From Lumnitzera littorea (lineage: Eukaryota; Streptophyta; Magnoliopsida; Myrtales; Combretaceae), in contig JAMXBB010000006.1 in the NCBI GenBank assembly GCA_024138015.1, positions 76,018,173-76,082,172 on the forward strand: a stretch of DNA of 64,000 nucleotides, read 5' to 3'. Both the position numbers and the translations under genes were made by a program. Each line of letters starts with the position of its first letter. Positions within the stretch are counted from its first letter, which is position 1. Of the stretch, positions 10,553-22,128 are shown piece after piece. The notes beneath the pieces were generated by a model. The model was given only the letters and a program-made list of their open reading frames with translations, made no database searches and was not told the origin of the DNA.

Positions 10553-13180
10553 ATGGAAATTGAGGCTACTTCTCCCCCATAAATAAGAAGTGAGATAACA
10601 TGTTCTTCTAATAGCTCGACCAATAATGTTGAGGAAAGGTAAGATAAACTCACTCAAATTAACACTCTTGCAATAGATAATTATCTCAAGGACAAAGAAG
10701 AGAGATCCTCAACGAAATATCTATATAACAATATAGTTTTCTTCTAGGACTCTAGATGGAACTGTTAGTACTGCCGATAAAGTCCTTATCATGAAATATA
10801 ACCAATACTGGCAAGACCTCCCTTGATCATGGAATCTTAGGAGGTCGAGAGAGGAGGAAAGGGTATGTTTCCCAAGGGAGCATGAATTCCACATAGACTC
10901 AACCTTTGTGAAGAGCTTCTTCAACTACTTTCGAGTCACGTCAAGTATGTTCTCACTAAACACATACTGGCTTCTAGCAGCTTTCAAGATTGTTTGTGAA
11001 GAAGTCGAAGTCAAGGCTATGCCTCAACTATTTCAATATTTCTTCACAATTAGGAGGTAACTTGATAGGTGATACTTTGTCGCTACAAGGCACGGGCGTA
11101 AGTTCATGGATGGGTTAGAGTCCAAGATCTATAAATAGCATGACAAATTTGTGTTGATAGTGCTTGATAAGGAGTTGGACTTCTAGACTCAATGAACTGA
11201 GTCGATCCATACAAAGAGCATAGAACTAATGCTGAATAATGTCGTAGTAGCGAAGAAAATTCAAGAGAGGAAGGAGAACAAAATGTTCTTCTAGGACGCT
11301 GAGAGAATTATAAGGTGTTATGAAAGTGGAGAGTCAAACTTTTCTGAAAAAGAAGGTACACTATTGAGTTACCACCGTACCGAGTATAACTACAAGAGGA
11401 AAGCCATTCTCATCACTTGGGGGGAGAATTGTTGCCTTTGTGCATTACTCGCCATGGAGAATGTAAGTTTATTTTTTTCCCCTATGTTAATATTTACTTG
11501 TTTGCTCATTATTGTAGATATGGGTGTCGGTGAAGTAAATCCTGCCAAGCTACTGACTTAAGCTAAAGCCAAAAAATCAAAAGCTAATAAGTGGGTGTCT
11601 ACTGTAGACACCACCACTTGGCCTGCTACCATGAAGAAAGTGGCAAAGGAGGACATAGCAAAGCAGGCAGCAGTACAAAGAAAAGCCTCTCACCCAACTG
11701 AGAAGTAGAAGATGGGTGAGAAGACTATCTTGGCTGAGGTCACTTAATTTAGGGAGCGTCTGGTCGAAAATATTCAACCTGCTACCAAGCCAAGAAAGGG
11801 TAGTCAAGAGACCTAACCCTATAGTGAGGTTAAAGATACCACTACCACTGAAGGCTAATCATTGGTGGTTATGGCGGCACTGAGTGTTGATAAGAGACCG
11901 GGGAAGGAACTCGCTAGCCAACTACCTGCCAAAAGTTCCAAAGGTTTGGATGAGAGGAGGAAGGAGGTAATGTGGTCCAAAGCTTGCATCAGTAGTACCG
12001 AATTCCTCACCAACAAGGAGGTCAATGAGCACCTCGTCCCATGTTAGAGCCATAACATTTTGGATACTGACTTGGCCTTAGGAGATAAGACAAAATCTTT
12101 GGCCCTAATGGAAGGAATTATTTTTCTAAAGGATAAAGAGATTTCCAAGAAGGACGTTGATAGGGTTGATGGTTATAATAAGGCCTATATTGTGGCCAAG
12201 TTGTATGATGTGAGTATCCATATCTTTCCTTTAACTATTGAATTTACTTAGTTGCTGATATTCCTTTTCCTTTTTAGATAAGCAACCACATTTTGACAAC
12301 TTTAGATAAGGCCAATAAAGAAACTAAGAAGGTAAGATCCATAGTAGTTTTCATGTATTCTATCAAGTCACTTTTAATACTCATCATACTAAATGAAAAT
12401 GTTATAGAAAATTGAAGAGAAATATAATGCTTCTAAAGCCTAAACTGTTGTTGTTGAGAATACAAGGATAAGGGCTGAAATGGAGGCAAGAAAGCTTTAG
12501 GAACACCTTGCTACCGAAAAGTTGGCACATACCTTAACTGTTGATGAAGTCTTCAACCTGAAGGCTAAGATTGAAAAGCAATACAAGGAGTTTGAAAGCC
12601 TAAAATAGGAGTTGTAGAAAAAGAAAGAAGAGTACTAGGGGCTAAGCCGAACTCTTTGTACGATGAATGACGAGAAAGATAAGCTTATAATGTAAATTAT
12701 AGAGTTGGAGACCAACAATACGAACTTAAAAGGTCATGATGCCGAACTAGAGGAGACTCTAACGAGAGGACACTCAGTTGAGGAGTCTCTTAGTATAGTT
12801 ACTCCTAGTTGGCAATACGAGAGACTTCTATGGAAGAAGTTGATGGAAGGTATCTAAGCAGCAAGAGAGGAGATCCTGAAGCTTTACCCTAATTACAATC
12901 TCTCCTGCCTTGATTTTGCCAACGTGAACGATAAAGTTAGCAGTTGCAACGAGGTTAATGATGATTAATCAGGCTGTAAGATGATTATGAAGGGTAACAA
13001 CAAAGCTCATGTTGTAGATCTAAGGGAAGACAAAGAACGTTTATCAAAATTAATCCCCTATGAGTGAAAAGAAAAATCTACCGACTTTGAGACCTTAGGT
13101 GCTAAGAAAGAAGTTTGCTCGGAGAAAGCCCTAACCTCTAATCTAAAAATTACTTCTACTGACTTTGAGAATAAGCCGTA
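10553..13180 (+). pseudogene. Tat-type gypsy gag pseudogene, plus copy
   Basis: A degenerate gag-like gene in three recognisable blocks. Block 1 (about 10860-11300) matches the 'gypsy type transposon' domain: MFPREHEFH, FVKSFFNYFRV, LFQYFFTIRR and FMDGLE can be read with interruptions. Block 2 (about 11560-12250) is lysine/alanine-rich and contains SVDKRPGKELASQLP and a conserved ALMEGI segment. Block 3 (about 12400-13000) is a coiled coil rich in Glu, Lys and Leu (EKYNASKA, EMEARK, LKAKIEKQYKEFESLK), then ILKLYPNYNLSCLDF, a tail typical of these proteins. Start at 10553 is chosen because an in-frame stop follows the upstream ATG at 10505, as in the minus copy. Stops (mostly TAG/TAA) are frequent. 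No pol follows in the same orientation. Confidence 0.7.
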
Positions 13181-13240
13181 GGATTTTCTTTGTAACAGTA
13201 CATTGTTAAATGAAAAGTATCTTTCATATAACTGTTTCCA

Positions 13241-13402
13241 GTATGTTTTATTTCACACACCCCATTTTCTTGACATGTATGATGTACCTTTTTTATTTCA
13301 CATGCTCTTATTTGTTAGCATGTTTTATTTCACATGCTAAGTATTTCTCAGTATGTTTTATTTCACACGCCTAATTATTTTGGCTGTGTTTTATTTCACG
13401 CC
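13241..13402. repeat. Five spaced copies of TGTTTTATTTCACAYGC
   Basis: Copies start near 13241, 13283, 13318, 13351 and 13384, each a variant of GTATGTTTTATTTCACAYGC, with spacing of 33-42 bp and unrelated sequence between. They lie just beyond the coiled-coil gag remnant and before solo LTR L3. Function unknown; a decayed minisatellite is the simplest reading. Confidence 0.75.
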
Positions 13403-14017
13403 CCACATATTTTATAGACATTGTCTGTTAGCCATTTGAGATGTGGACTAATATAATACTCTAGAATTTCAAGCTAGATCGATAGCCCTAGGATTCGAGC
13501 CCCTAACTTTAGGATATCGAACTAAGTTATTAGTTTTATTTCGAACTTCACAGTAAAGTTAAAAAAGTTAAATGAAGTAATTTAAGTAAAGTCAATTTCT
13601 CAAAATAAGTTATATAAAAATTTTAATTTGAGAAAAATGTTAATTTATCGATAAAGCCAATAATTGTAAAATTTGAGCTTTTATATATAGCGGGGTATTA
13701 AACATAAGTTAATTAACTTTCAAAAATAAGAAATGAAGTTGAATTATACATAATATACATGCATTACATGTGATATACATTATATGTATTAAATATATAC
13801 ATATAATAATAATAATAAATTATCAAAATTAGGTAAAATAATGGAAAATTAATAAAAAACTGCATGGATGACTTACCAAATGATGTGTCAAGCTAAGATT
13901 AATTGCAAATAATGAGTCAACACTTAATTAATGAGAAAATGACACATGGTACCTAGGGAAAAGTGAAAAATGACATATGTAAATTTACTTTTTCATGCAA
14001 AAAAAATCCAAAAGCCT

Positions 14018-14029
14018 ATAAATAGGACC
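14018..14029 (+). promoter_or_regulatory. TATA box of solo LTR L3
   Basis: CCTATAAATAGG is a near-consensus plant TATA element in the middle of L3, followed by a leader of about 1.3 kb to the conserved donor-like site. Confidence 0.5.
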
Positions 14030-15322
14030 TCAAACCTCATTTGCAATATTTTACAAACCTGAAAACATAAGAACGTAATTCTAGAAAATCAGAAAAAATT
14101 AAAATAAAAATAGAACAAAATATAGGGTCAGAATGGGTAGCCGGAGAAGACTTTCCAATAAGGTGTGGTGGCCAAGTGATGGTTGGAGGCGACTGGTTTA
14201 GGAGAACCAAAATTCCACCTATAATTTGTTTTATTTGCTAAAAATATCAAATCGTATCCATTAACTATGAAATTTGGTTTTCTAACATTATTTTAGGTGT
14301 AGATTAATGTAGTAATTTTATTTTAATTAAATAATTATTTTAAATATGGGTTCCTTAAGAAAATGCCCTGTTTAGGTGAAAATTAATGTAATTCTTATAA
14401 ATATTAGATGATGTTATTTCAAGCTCAATTTTTGTATAATACAACTAATATATATTAAATTTTGGTAATAAGAATATTTGAAATTAAGCATGTTTACTAT
14501 TTTATATAATTATATTGAATAAAACTGCCATTTTTACCAAATTATTAAAATAATTAGTTTTTGATGAAATTAATGAATAAGTCCTAGATGTTTAGACTTC
14601 TGGATGTTTATGATTATATTTGGAATACTTTATTTTCATCTCATTAGTAAATTTATTTATTTTCCTTAATTTTCCGTAATTTTAAGATAAAATTGTTATT
14701 TTCATAAAAATATATCATAGCTAGTTTAGTATAATTCATGATTAATAACTAAACTACATATTTCTGTGATTCCATAGGATTTTTCGTGAAATTAATCGGG
14801 CTCTTATACTATTTATTACATATTTTCCTAGTATAAGCTTATATATTAGCTTAATATATAATATAGCAACTAATACTATTAGATTGTTTATTAGATCCGT
14901 GTCAAATGAACACTTCGGGTTATAATAAGTGTTGATGGACAAGGTTGGAAAGTATAATTTCTAAGGTTTTTAGTTTAGTACTAAAGCTTACTTGAGTCAA
15001 TTATGGAGTTAGAGTAGCGTACGATCGAGTCATAATATGAAAGGTTATTTTTAGGTTTTTGACAATATTTATCAATCTTGTTTCTTAATATATATTAATA
15101 GTACTCAAAATAACGATCATGACGATATAAAGTTTATTGAAATTGGATAGGAAAATGAGTAAAATACAATCAAATGAAGTTTAAAAACGTAGAAATGAAA
15201 GCTTATAATAGTTTAGGTTCAACTTATACTTGATTTGAAGACTATGTTATATTTTCATTGGTGTGATAAGTAAGGAGGACCGCATCATGAAGTTTAGGAT
15301 TTTTCACTATTACTAAGCCTAG

Positions 15323-16323
15323 GTAAGTGGATCTAACTGATGCTTAGAGTAGATATGTTGCTACTCATAACACTGTGTGCTATTTGATGCTATGTTGATT
15401 GAATATGGATATATCTTGGGTTAATTGATATGCTACTATAGTGGATGCTGATGTGTTGATTTTGAATGATAGTAGCTATATTTTGGTTAAATTGTTATGT
15501 TGCCATGTCGAGCGATGATTTATGCTTATAAATTATTGTGCTAACAAGGGAAGTTCAGAGATTGATTGTGCTGATTGATATTCTTGAGTTGCTATTGCAT
15601 ATCATGGCATGGCATGGCATAAAAAGGGACTTACAGGTCAGAACTTTCAGAATGAGGCTTCCAAATGATCATGGAAAAAGCATGGCTTTATAAACTCAGT
15701 TTTTAGAAGCATATAGGTTGCATTGCTTGAACATTGTGACTATTTTGATAGTTAAATTTGGTATACTATAGTGTGTCGTCTAATTTAGCAGTGTTGCCAC
15801 TTTGATTTGGTGAACTACAGTGAGTAGTCTAATTTTGTAAAGTTAGGGGTCCTACTCTTTGGTAGCTCCTTGTTGCCTTTGTTGATAATGGTAGACTATA
15901 GTGTGTAATCCAATTTAGTAGGGGTCCTACTCCTAAGTAGCTCCTTGTTGCCTTTGTTGATAATGGTAAACTATAGTGTGTAATCCAATTTAGTAGGGGT
16001 CCTACTCCTAAGTAGCTCCTTGTTGCCCTAGGTTCCTAGACATTGTATCCAGATGCCTGACTATGTCCACTAATTGGAAAAAGTTTGAAGGGCATAAGCT
16101 ATCGGTACCAATGCATGCTATGTGCTTGAGCATAGTATGTTGTATTGTTAGTAATAAATGCCCGGTTAGGCGTATTTATATGTGAAGTTGAACCTACAGG
16201 TTATGATTGAAATGTTTCAATTTTGATATGCAATATTGTCTATCATATTGTCTATATTATGTTGTTTGTTATCCACTCTCACTCAACTTCAGTAGCTGAG
16301 GGGATAAATTGTTTTATCCTCAG
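15323..16323 (+). other. Intron-like segment 2 in LTR L3
   Basis: Begins AAGCCTAG|GTAAGTGG and ends TTTTATCCTCAG|GTTAAT, at the same relative place as intron-like segment 2 of L1, A and B. It contains the 75-bp tandem repeat. The first intron-like segment could not be delimited in this LTR. Confidence 0.45.
15816..16028. repeat. 75-bp tandem repeat, about 2.8 copies
   Basis: Units start near 15816, 15891 and 15966, each with GGTARACTATAGTGTGTAAT followed by AGGGGTCCTACTC and TAGCTCCTTGTTGCC. The second and third are nearly identical; the first is more diverged and a fainter earlier copy may exist near 15760. It lies inside the intron-like segment of L3. Confidence 0.88.
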
Positions 16324-16653
16324 GTTAATAGCATCGTAAAGGGCCCAACACTAAGGGGAGACATATATACTGAAAGTGTGAGTCAAAGTTAGTGACTTTT
16401 GTATGGAGCTTGTATTAAGTCAAGAATCCTATTACTATGAAGATAACAAAGAAAAGGAAATAGCTAGTTCATGTTTTGATATAAATATTATGTCATACAC
16501 ATAAGTTGTAACAGGAAATCCAGTTGAACTCCAATGTAGAAACCCCTTTATTATGTAAACAATATTGTCTTTTGATGAAAGAGTAGGTTGATTTAAGTTT
16601 TCAATAGGTATTCCTGTATGATGGTGCATTATGTGCTATGCCGGGATGTGACA

Positions 16654-16924
16654 ACTAGCTACATTACTTTGTTGTAGGATTAATTTCTATAATTCATTAA
16701 TCGCGATAGGCTAGAACTTACGTTAGTTCATTCGCCATGCAGTTTAGAACTCATTAACTCGACAATCATAAAAAGATCAAGAAACATAATAAGACTTCAA
16801 ACATAATTCTCATAAAAATGTAGACTATCATCTTACAAGTAAGTAAGTTGTCACCTTACAAACAAATGGAGATGAACATCATCCAAATAATCAATTAAAA
16901 TATAATTTCAAATCCTCTGCGTTC
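16654..16924. other. Untranslated tail, nothing recognised
   Basis: AT-rich sequence between solo LTR L3 and the C-terminal end of the minus-strand integrase. It is probably the 3' untranslated part of the Tat pol element, but no polypurine tract or LTR start was recognised. Confidence 0.35.
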
Positions 16925-18090
16925 ATGCTCGAGGGATGATTGATCTATCCAACCTTTCTAGTTGATAAGCCCCTTGCCAAAGACATCCTAGACCTTGATA
17001 AGGTCTTCCTAATTCAAGTCAAGCTTCCCTTTACTCATTTAGGTGCTAGTTGCTTCTATGTTTTGGCAAACCAGATCTTTAAGTTGAAAAACCTTGTGCT
17101 TTACTTTTTTATTGTAATACTTCGCCGCTCTATGCTAGTATGTCACAACCCTAGCTCTTGCAATATCTCTGATTTCATCAATGATGTCTAAATTTTTCAT
17201 TAATCCAACTTGATTAACCATTACATTTAAGTTCTACGTTCGCAGATTAGGTAAATCTAACTCAATCGACACAATCACTTCTGTGTCGTATGCTAACCTA
17301 AAGGGAGTCTCCCCTATTGCAATTCTATGGGTGGTTCAGTACCCTTATAAGACATTTAGTAGTTCATCAGCCCATTTCCCTCTACCTTGATTTACTTTCC
17401 TTCTTAAGCAGTGTAAGATGATCTTGTTTATGGCTTCAACCTGTCCATTTGTCCAAAGGTGTGTTACAAACATATAGTTGAGGTAAATGCCATACTTCTC
17501 GTAAAATGCTCGAAACTTGTTGTCCAACTGCAAATCATTATCTGTGATTATCATGTAAGAACTCCAAATCTTGATATTATGGAGTTGAAAACAATCGCTT
17601 CCACTTTCTACTTAGTGATCTTTGCCACTGCCTCAGCTTCTACCCATTTGGTAAAGTAATCCATGGCAACACTGACGTATTATCATTAGGCAGTAGATTT
17701 TGGAAAGAGTCCGAGAATATCTAACTCCTACCGGGTGAAAGGCTAAGGACTAGGTAAGCTACATAACTCAATTGTATGTGTATGACTCGGTGACTCATGC
17801 TTCTGGTACTGAGGACAGTGCCAAACAACTTCCTTTGCATCTTCTCTCATGGTTAACCAATAATAGCCAAGTCACAATACTCGAACATACAATGTTTGCA
17901 CTTTTACATAGTTACTGCATACACCACCATGCAGTTTGGATAACACCCTCTAAGCATCTCTCGAAGGAATGCATTGAAGATAAGGTTGTGGTATGCTGCG
18001 TTTGTATATCTAACCATCAATCAGTATGTAATTTGTGGCTTGGCAAACTAATCTTCGTTCTCCTTTCTTATTATTAGGGAGAGTATTGTC
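16925..18090 (-). pseudogene. Tat-lineage gypsy integrase pseudogene
   Basis: Minus-strand integrase in usual order. An HHCC-type zinc finger (about 17790-17960) reads HGGVC, a GYYWLTM motif and CPQYQ. The core has MDYFTKWVEAEAVAKI (about 17620-17670, first catalytic Asp), then ITDNDLQLDNKFR (17510-17552, second Asp), then TNGQVEAINKIILHCLRRK (about 17395-17455, catalytic Glu in QVEA). A C-terminal segment has HRAAKYYNKKVKHKVF (about 17085-17135). The GKWADELLNVL motif fits the Tat branch. Several stops and frame changes make it non-functional. It lies downstream of the second RNase H and RT on the same strand, as expected for gypsy pol. Confidence 0.85.
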
Positions 18091-18229
18091 TCTCAAATAA
18101 TCTATTAGGGGATCCATCTAAGGTTCTTTTTTCCAGCTAGGAACTAGTTCACAACTCTACGAAGGAGTAGATAAACTTTTCTATAGAAGAAATTTGACAA
18201 AAAGTTTATCACTCAAGTCGAGGAATGCC

Positions 18230-18625
18230 ATACTGGTTAATTTTGACAACTTGTCGATAACAATATTCTTACTTCTCAAAATCTTTTGGATGGAAAAAAA
18301 TTGAAATTCATCTACAAGCATTCGTACCTCCAATAGGTACTTGTTCATCCCTTCTTATCTTACCGCATAACTTCTTGTGACCTGATTTACCACTAATTGT
18401 GAATAAAAGAACACTTCAAGTTTCTCGGCACCAATCCCTTGTGCCAATTTCAATTTGGTAATCAATGCTTCATATTCTACTACATTATTGTTGGTCAGGA
18501 ATCTAAATTTTAAAGCATAATGAACTTTGACATTGGGGGGGCCTTGAAGAACAAGGCCTACATGACTTCCTTCTGTTGTCAAAGAACCATCTACATAAAG
18601 GAACTAAATAGGTTTCTTAACAACC
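18230..18625 (-). pseudogene. Second (archaeal-type) RNase H of Tat pol
   Basis: The minus-strand reading includes GSLTTEGSHVGLVLQGP, NNVVEYEALI and QLVVNQVTRSY, the pattern of the additional archaeal-type RNase H found in the Tat lineage of gypsy elements. In the family it is placed between the classical RNase H and integrase; here it sits there too. The conserved VEYEAL acidic site is retained, and the initial acidic residue lies before the GS with disrupted context. Stops flank the segment. Confidence 0.8.
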
Positions 18626-18639
18626 TCTACAGTATCTTC

Positions 18640-19970
18640 CTTACTAATGAATTTAGCTATAAAATTTGCCAACACTTGAGCATTTAGTATTGTTCTAGGT
18701 TTATATTGTACACCAAAGGCACTTAGCTTTAAGGCATATTTCATCATCCTCCCAAAGGAATTAGGCTATTGCAATGCTTGCCACAATGGCTAATCAGTAA
18801 GCACTATGATCTGTTGAGCCTCAAAATATAGCTTCAACTTCTTTGCTAAGAGAATCACTACTAAAACAAATTTTCTCAATTTTCCTATATCAAAGCTCTA
18901 GCCTTTGCAAAACATGACTCATGTAATAAACAGGTCGATGCTCTTCACTGTCAATTAGGACCAATATAGAAGAAAGAGCTCAATAGCTCACCGATAGATA
19001 TAAATATAGACTCTCTTGAGATGGGTTTCAAGAGTATTGGTGGTGACACAAGGAATTTTTTGATATTGTTGAAAGCTATTTTGCAATCGTAGCACCATTT
19101 GAATTCTTTTGGATTCTTTAAGATTTTAAACAATTCAATGCACTTATCCGCACTTCTTGATACAAATCTATTGAAGGTAGCTATTTGCTTGGTGAGTTCC
19201 TGTACTTCCTTGATTGTATGAGGAGATTTCATGTTTATTATTGCCTCAATCTTTCTTGAGTTGGCTTCAATGCTGTATCGAGTGACCATATATCCTAAAA
19301 ATTTTCCTAACATTATGCTAAAGACACACTTCTATGGGTTAAGTTTCATGTTGTATCTCCTTAGTATGGCAAATGTCTCCTCAAGATCAGTAAGATGTCG
19401 ATCTTCCTTCACACTCTTACAATCATGTCATCGACATATACTTTGATATTTTTATGAATCTGAGGTTTGAATATCTTGGTAATAAGTCTCTAGTAGGTTG
19501 CACTGACATTTTTTAGCCTAAAGGGCATCAACGTATAACAATATGTTCCAAAATTGGTAACAAACGACGTGTGGACTTCATCGTCCTTATCCATCTTGAT
19601 TTGGTTGTAACCAAAGAAAGCATCTATAAAAGAAAGTAATGTGTATCCATTGGTTGAATCTACCATCTAATCGATTTTTGGCAATGGGAAACAATCCTTA
19701 GGATAGGTCTTATTGAGATCCGTGAAGTCTATCCACATTCGCCACTTGCCATTAGACTTCTTAACAAGCACACAATTGGCTAACCAAGTCGGATAAGGTT
19801 CTTCTCAAATAAATCCTACATTTAATAGCTTCTAAACTTCTTCTTTTATCGTTGCTTGTCTCTTTGATGCAAAATACCTTTTCTTTTGTTGGACCACCTT
19901 CATACTCAGATGAATTTGGAGCTTATGCACCATGAATTCTCTTAAGACACTCAGCATGTCCGAAGGGGAC
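18640..19970 (-). pseudogene. Tat-lineage reverse transcriptase/RNase H pseudogene
   Basis: On the minus strand: the RT catalytic motif YVDDMIV (about 19420-19441), then KFLGYMVTRYSIEANSRK (about 19250-19305), KEVQELTKQIATFNRFVSR (about 19150-19205) and FKWCYDCKIAFNNIK (about 19060-19105), all expected connection-region landmarks of Tat RT. The upstream part (19450-19960) still reads finger and palm motifs in broken frames. The RNase H part (18640-18950) is more decayed. Frameshifts and stops are frequent, and no single frame spans the domain. Confidence 0.82.
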
Positions 19971-20089
19971 CATGCAAATTTGTTAGCATTGGCTTACAAG
20001 AAGTTAATCAAACTTTGCTAAATATCAGACAACAATGGTTTCTCTATCCTCATTATTATCCTAAGGTCATCTCCCAAAGAAATTTCCTC

Positions 20090-20455
20090 AATATCACTCT
20101 CAACATTCTCTATGTTGATTGACTTGCCTTTCAAATAGGTTTCTACCTAAAATGCCTCTTCTCGTCTTAAAGACTTTATATATAATGACCTTGCCAGTTG
20201 CTGATCCCCTTTGCATATGCTAACTCTCATAGGAATAGGGAAGTTGCCTTTAAGAAGTGCAATTGAAGGGACAATGCCAAATAGATGCTAACACGGCCAT
20301 CCCATTATCATGTTGTATGGGGATCAACATTTTACGACGAAGAAGTCCACTTTATCCTCTGCAACATGCTCATCATCACTAATTTCTATTAGCAAAGAAA
20401 TTACTCTAGCTCCTTAGACTAGTTGGTTGTTGAAGGTATACAAATCATACAATGC
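20090..20455 (-). pseudogene. Tat protease, C-terminal part
   Basis: The minus-strand reading contains VDFFVVKC, then SPYNMIMGWP and a segment ending GDQQLARSLYIKSL, matching the C-terminal half of Tat proteases (DFLVV...YNAILGRP...GDQ..AR..Y). The catalytic Asp-Ser/Thr-Gly part should lie above 20455 on this strand, but there the sequence changes abruptly to plus-strand coiled-coil gag. A second, independent copy of the same piece lies at about 20602-20935 in the tandem duplication. Confidence 0.7.
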
Positions 20456-20587
20456 CCCAAAAGCAAAAACTCTTGCTACCGAGAACTCAAGAATAAAGGT
20501 CGATATGGAGGCTAGAAAATACCAAGAAGAACTCACTACTGAGAAATTGGCACATTCCTTGGTTGCCGATGAAGTCTCGAGCCTAAA
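20456..20587 (+). pseudogene. Coiled-coil gag fragment, copy 1
   Basis: The plus-strand reading NAPKAKTLATENSRIKV and MEARKYQEEL, then EVSSLKK, is a close relative of the coiled-coil block at 12420-12560 of the Tat gag. It is fused head-on to the minus-strand protease at about 20455, so the two halves of one element type lie in opposite orientation. Confidence 0.7.
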
Positions 20588-20934
20588 GAAATTTCCTTAG
20601 TCTTGCCTTTCAAATAGGTTTCTACCTGAAATGCCTCTGTTCGTCTTAAGGACTTCATATATAATGACCTTACTAGTTGCTAATCCTTTTTGCCTATGCA
20701 AACTCTCATAGGAGTAGGGAAGTTGCCTTTAAGAAGTGCAATTGAAGGGACAATGCTAAATAGTACTGATATGGCCATCCGATTATCATGTTGTATGGGG
20801 ACCAACATTTGACAACAAGGAAGTCCACTTTATCCTCGGCAACATGCTCATCATCACCGATCTGTATCAGCAAAGAAATTATTCCAGCTACTTAGATTGG
20901 TTGATTGCTGAAGGCATATAAATCATACAATGCC
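20588..20934 (-). pseudogene. Tat protease C-terminal part, duplicated copy
   Basis: Copy of 20090-20455 in the tandem duplication, starting with the same minus-strand SLYIKSLRR and RNKLARS-like tail and ending at the same junction with coiled-coil sequence. It lacks about 33 bp at its left end relative to copy 1. Confidence 0.7.
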
Positions 20935-21280
20935 CCAAAAGCAGAAACTCTTGCTATCGAGAACTTAAGAATGAAGGTCGATATGGAGGCTAGAAAATAC
21001 CAAGAAGAACTCGCTATTGAGAAATCGGCACATTCCTTGGTTACTAATGAAGTCTTGAGCCTTAAGGTTAAGGTTGAAAAGCAGCACTAGGAATCTGAAG
21101 GCCTAAAAGAGGAGCTATAGAAGAAAAAGGGAGAGTGTTAAGGTCTGGGCCGAACACTCTACACAATGATTTAAGAAGACAAGCTCATGGTGTAAGTCAA
21201 AGAGCTAGAGACTAATAAAGCAAGGATGCAAAGCCGCTTTGCCGAGTTGGAGGAGAATATGAAGAGTAGACCCTTCCTTT
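20935..21280 (+). pseudogene. Coiled-coil gag fragment, copy 2
   Basis: Open frame at 20905-21090 with NAPKAETLAIENLRMKV, MEARKYQEELAIEKSAHS and EVLSLKVKVEKQH, a heptad-rich Glu/Lys/Leu coiled coil. Beyond 21090 the homology to gag block 3 (GLxRTLCTM and ELEEN-type segments) continues with stops to about 21280. It extends further into gag than copy 1, so it is the parental right half. The initial ATG is not meaningful because it falls in the minus-strand protease part. Confidence 0.7.
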
Positions 21281-22128
21281 AAATTTGTGAAATAAAGCCT
21301 GAAATTAAAACACAAACTAATTAAATACCAAAATCACCAAAAATACCAATGGAACATATAGAAATACAATAAAAATAATTGATACAAATATGTGTAATAT
21401 AGCATTTATCAAATTCCTCCACACTTAAGCTTTTACTTGTCCTCAAGCAAAATTAATAAAAACAAAGAAAACTCTTAAGGGCAAAAATTAGTGAAAGCTC
21501 TACATTATAGAATCAATATCAATATCACATGCAATTTATTCAGAAATAAGAGTGAATACTTTTCAATTGAATTTCATCCTTTTATCATCAAATTCAACAC
21601 ATTAGCAACTTTTTCTTCTATAAAATTGTACTTAATCATATTTACATGCCCTTAAAACACAACTACAAAATTCAAGTATCAACTATTAAAAACTATACTA
21701 GAATTGAAAAATTAGTCTATCTAAATTATAGTTAAACTATAATACCCCTTATATGCTAAGTGATGGAATTCTAATCATTAAGGCTCTTTTTGGTGTCGTA
21801 GTTTAGAGTACGTCGAAACAACAAATTTAAGCGTATTTAGGCTAGGTTAATCTCAAGATGGGTGACCTCTTAGAAAGCTGTTGTTGGACAAGGAGATAAA
21901 ATCGTATGGTGTTTCACGTCAAAGTAGACAATACCGCAATAACAGGAGTTCCGACCAGGTCATTAGATAAACTACATCATTTAATAAAAATTAAACTAAA
22001 ATTCTGAATAAACATAAACTTAATCAAAAAAGAATGATCCATATTGTAAAAACTAAAAGGTATATACTCCTCTCTTTCACCTATCTAAGTGCAATAATTA
22101 AAAACAAATGGATGTTACATTAACCAGT

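Larger units (their letters stand above)
13452..16653 (+). mobile_element. L3: solo LTR, distant relative of the Tekay-like LTRs
   Basis: The start TATAATACTC corresponds to TGTAATACCC at 43904 (the TG having become TA) and the end is GGGATGTGACA, like the other LTRs here. Flanking 5-mers are ACTAA (13447-13451) and ACTAG (16654-16658), a target duplication with one mismatch. Inside are a TATA-type CCTATAAATAGG near 14018, a donor-like CTAG|GTAAGT at 15323, an acceptor-like ATCCTCAG|GT at 16323 and a 75-bp tandem repeat. No coding sequence is present. The first 400 bp align with 43904-44240. Confidence 0.72.
20075..21064. repeat. About 0.5-kb tandem duplication spanning a protease/gag fusion
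   Basis: Copy 1 is about 20075-20587 and copy 2 about 20588-21064. Both contain the minus-strand protease tail joined to plus-strand coiled coil, with the period 479 bp measured from CTTGCCTTTCAAATAGG (20123 and 20602). The join between copies carries AAAGAAATTTCCT, also present at the left edge of copy 1. The copies differ at scattered positions. Confidence 0.88.

Noticed and set aside
13241..13402. CRISPR-like array
   Set aside because: Repeats are short and imperfect, spacers too variable in length, and the genome is a plant nuclear genome.
16654..16924. Possible LTR of the minus Tat pol element
   Set aside because: No polypurine tract, TG start or similarity to the LTRs at 5498-5947 and 9525-10024 could be found.
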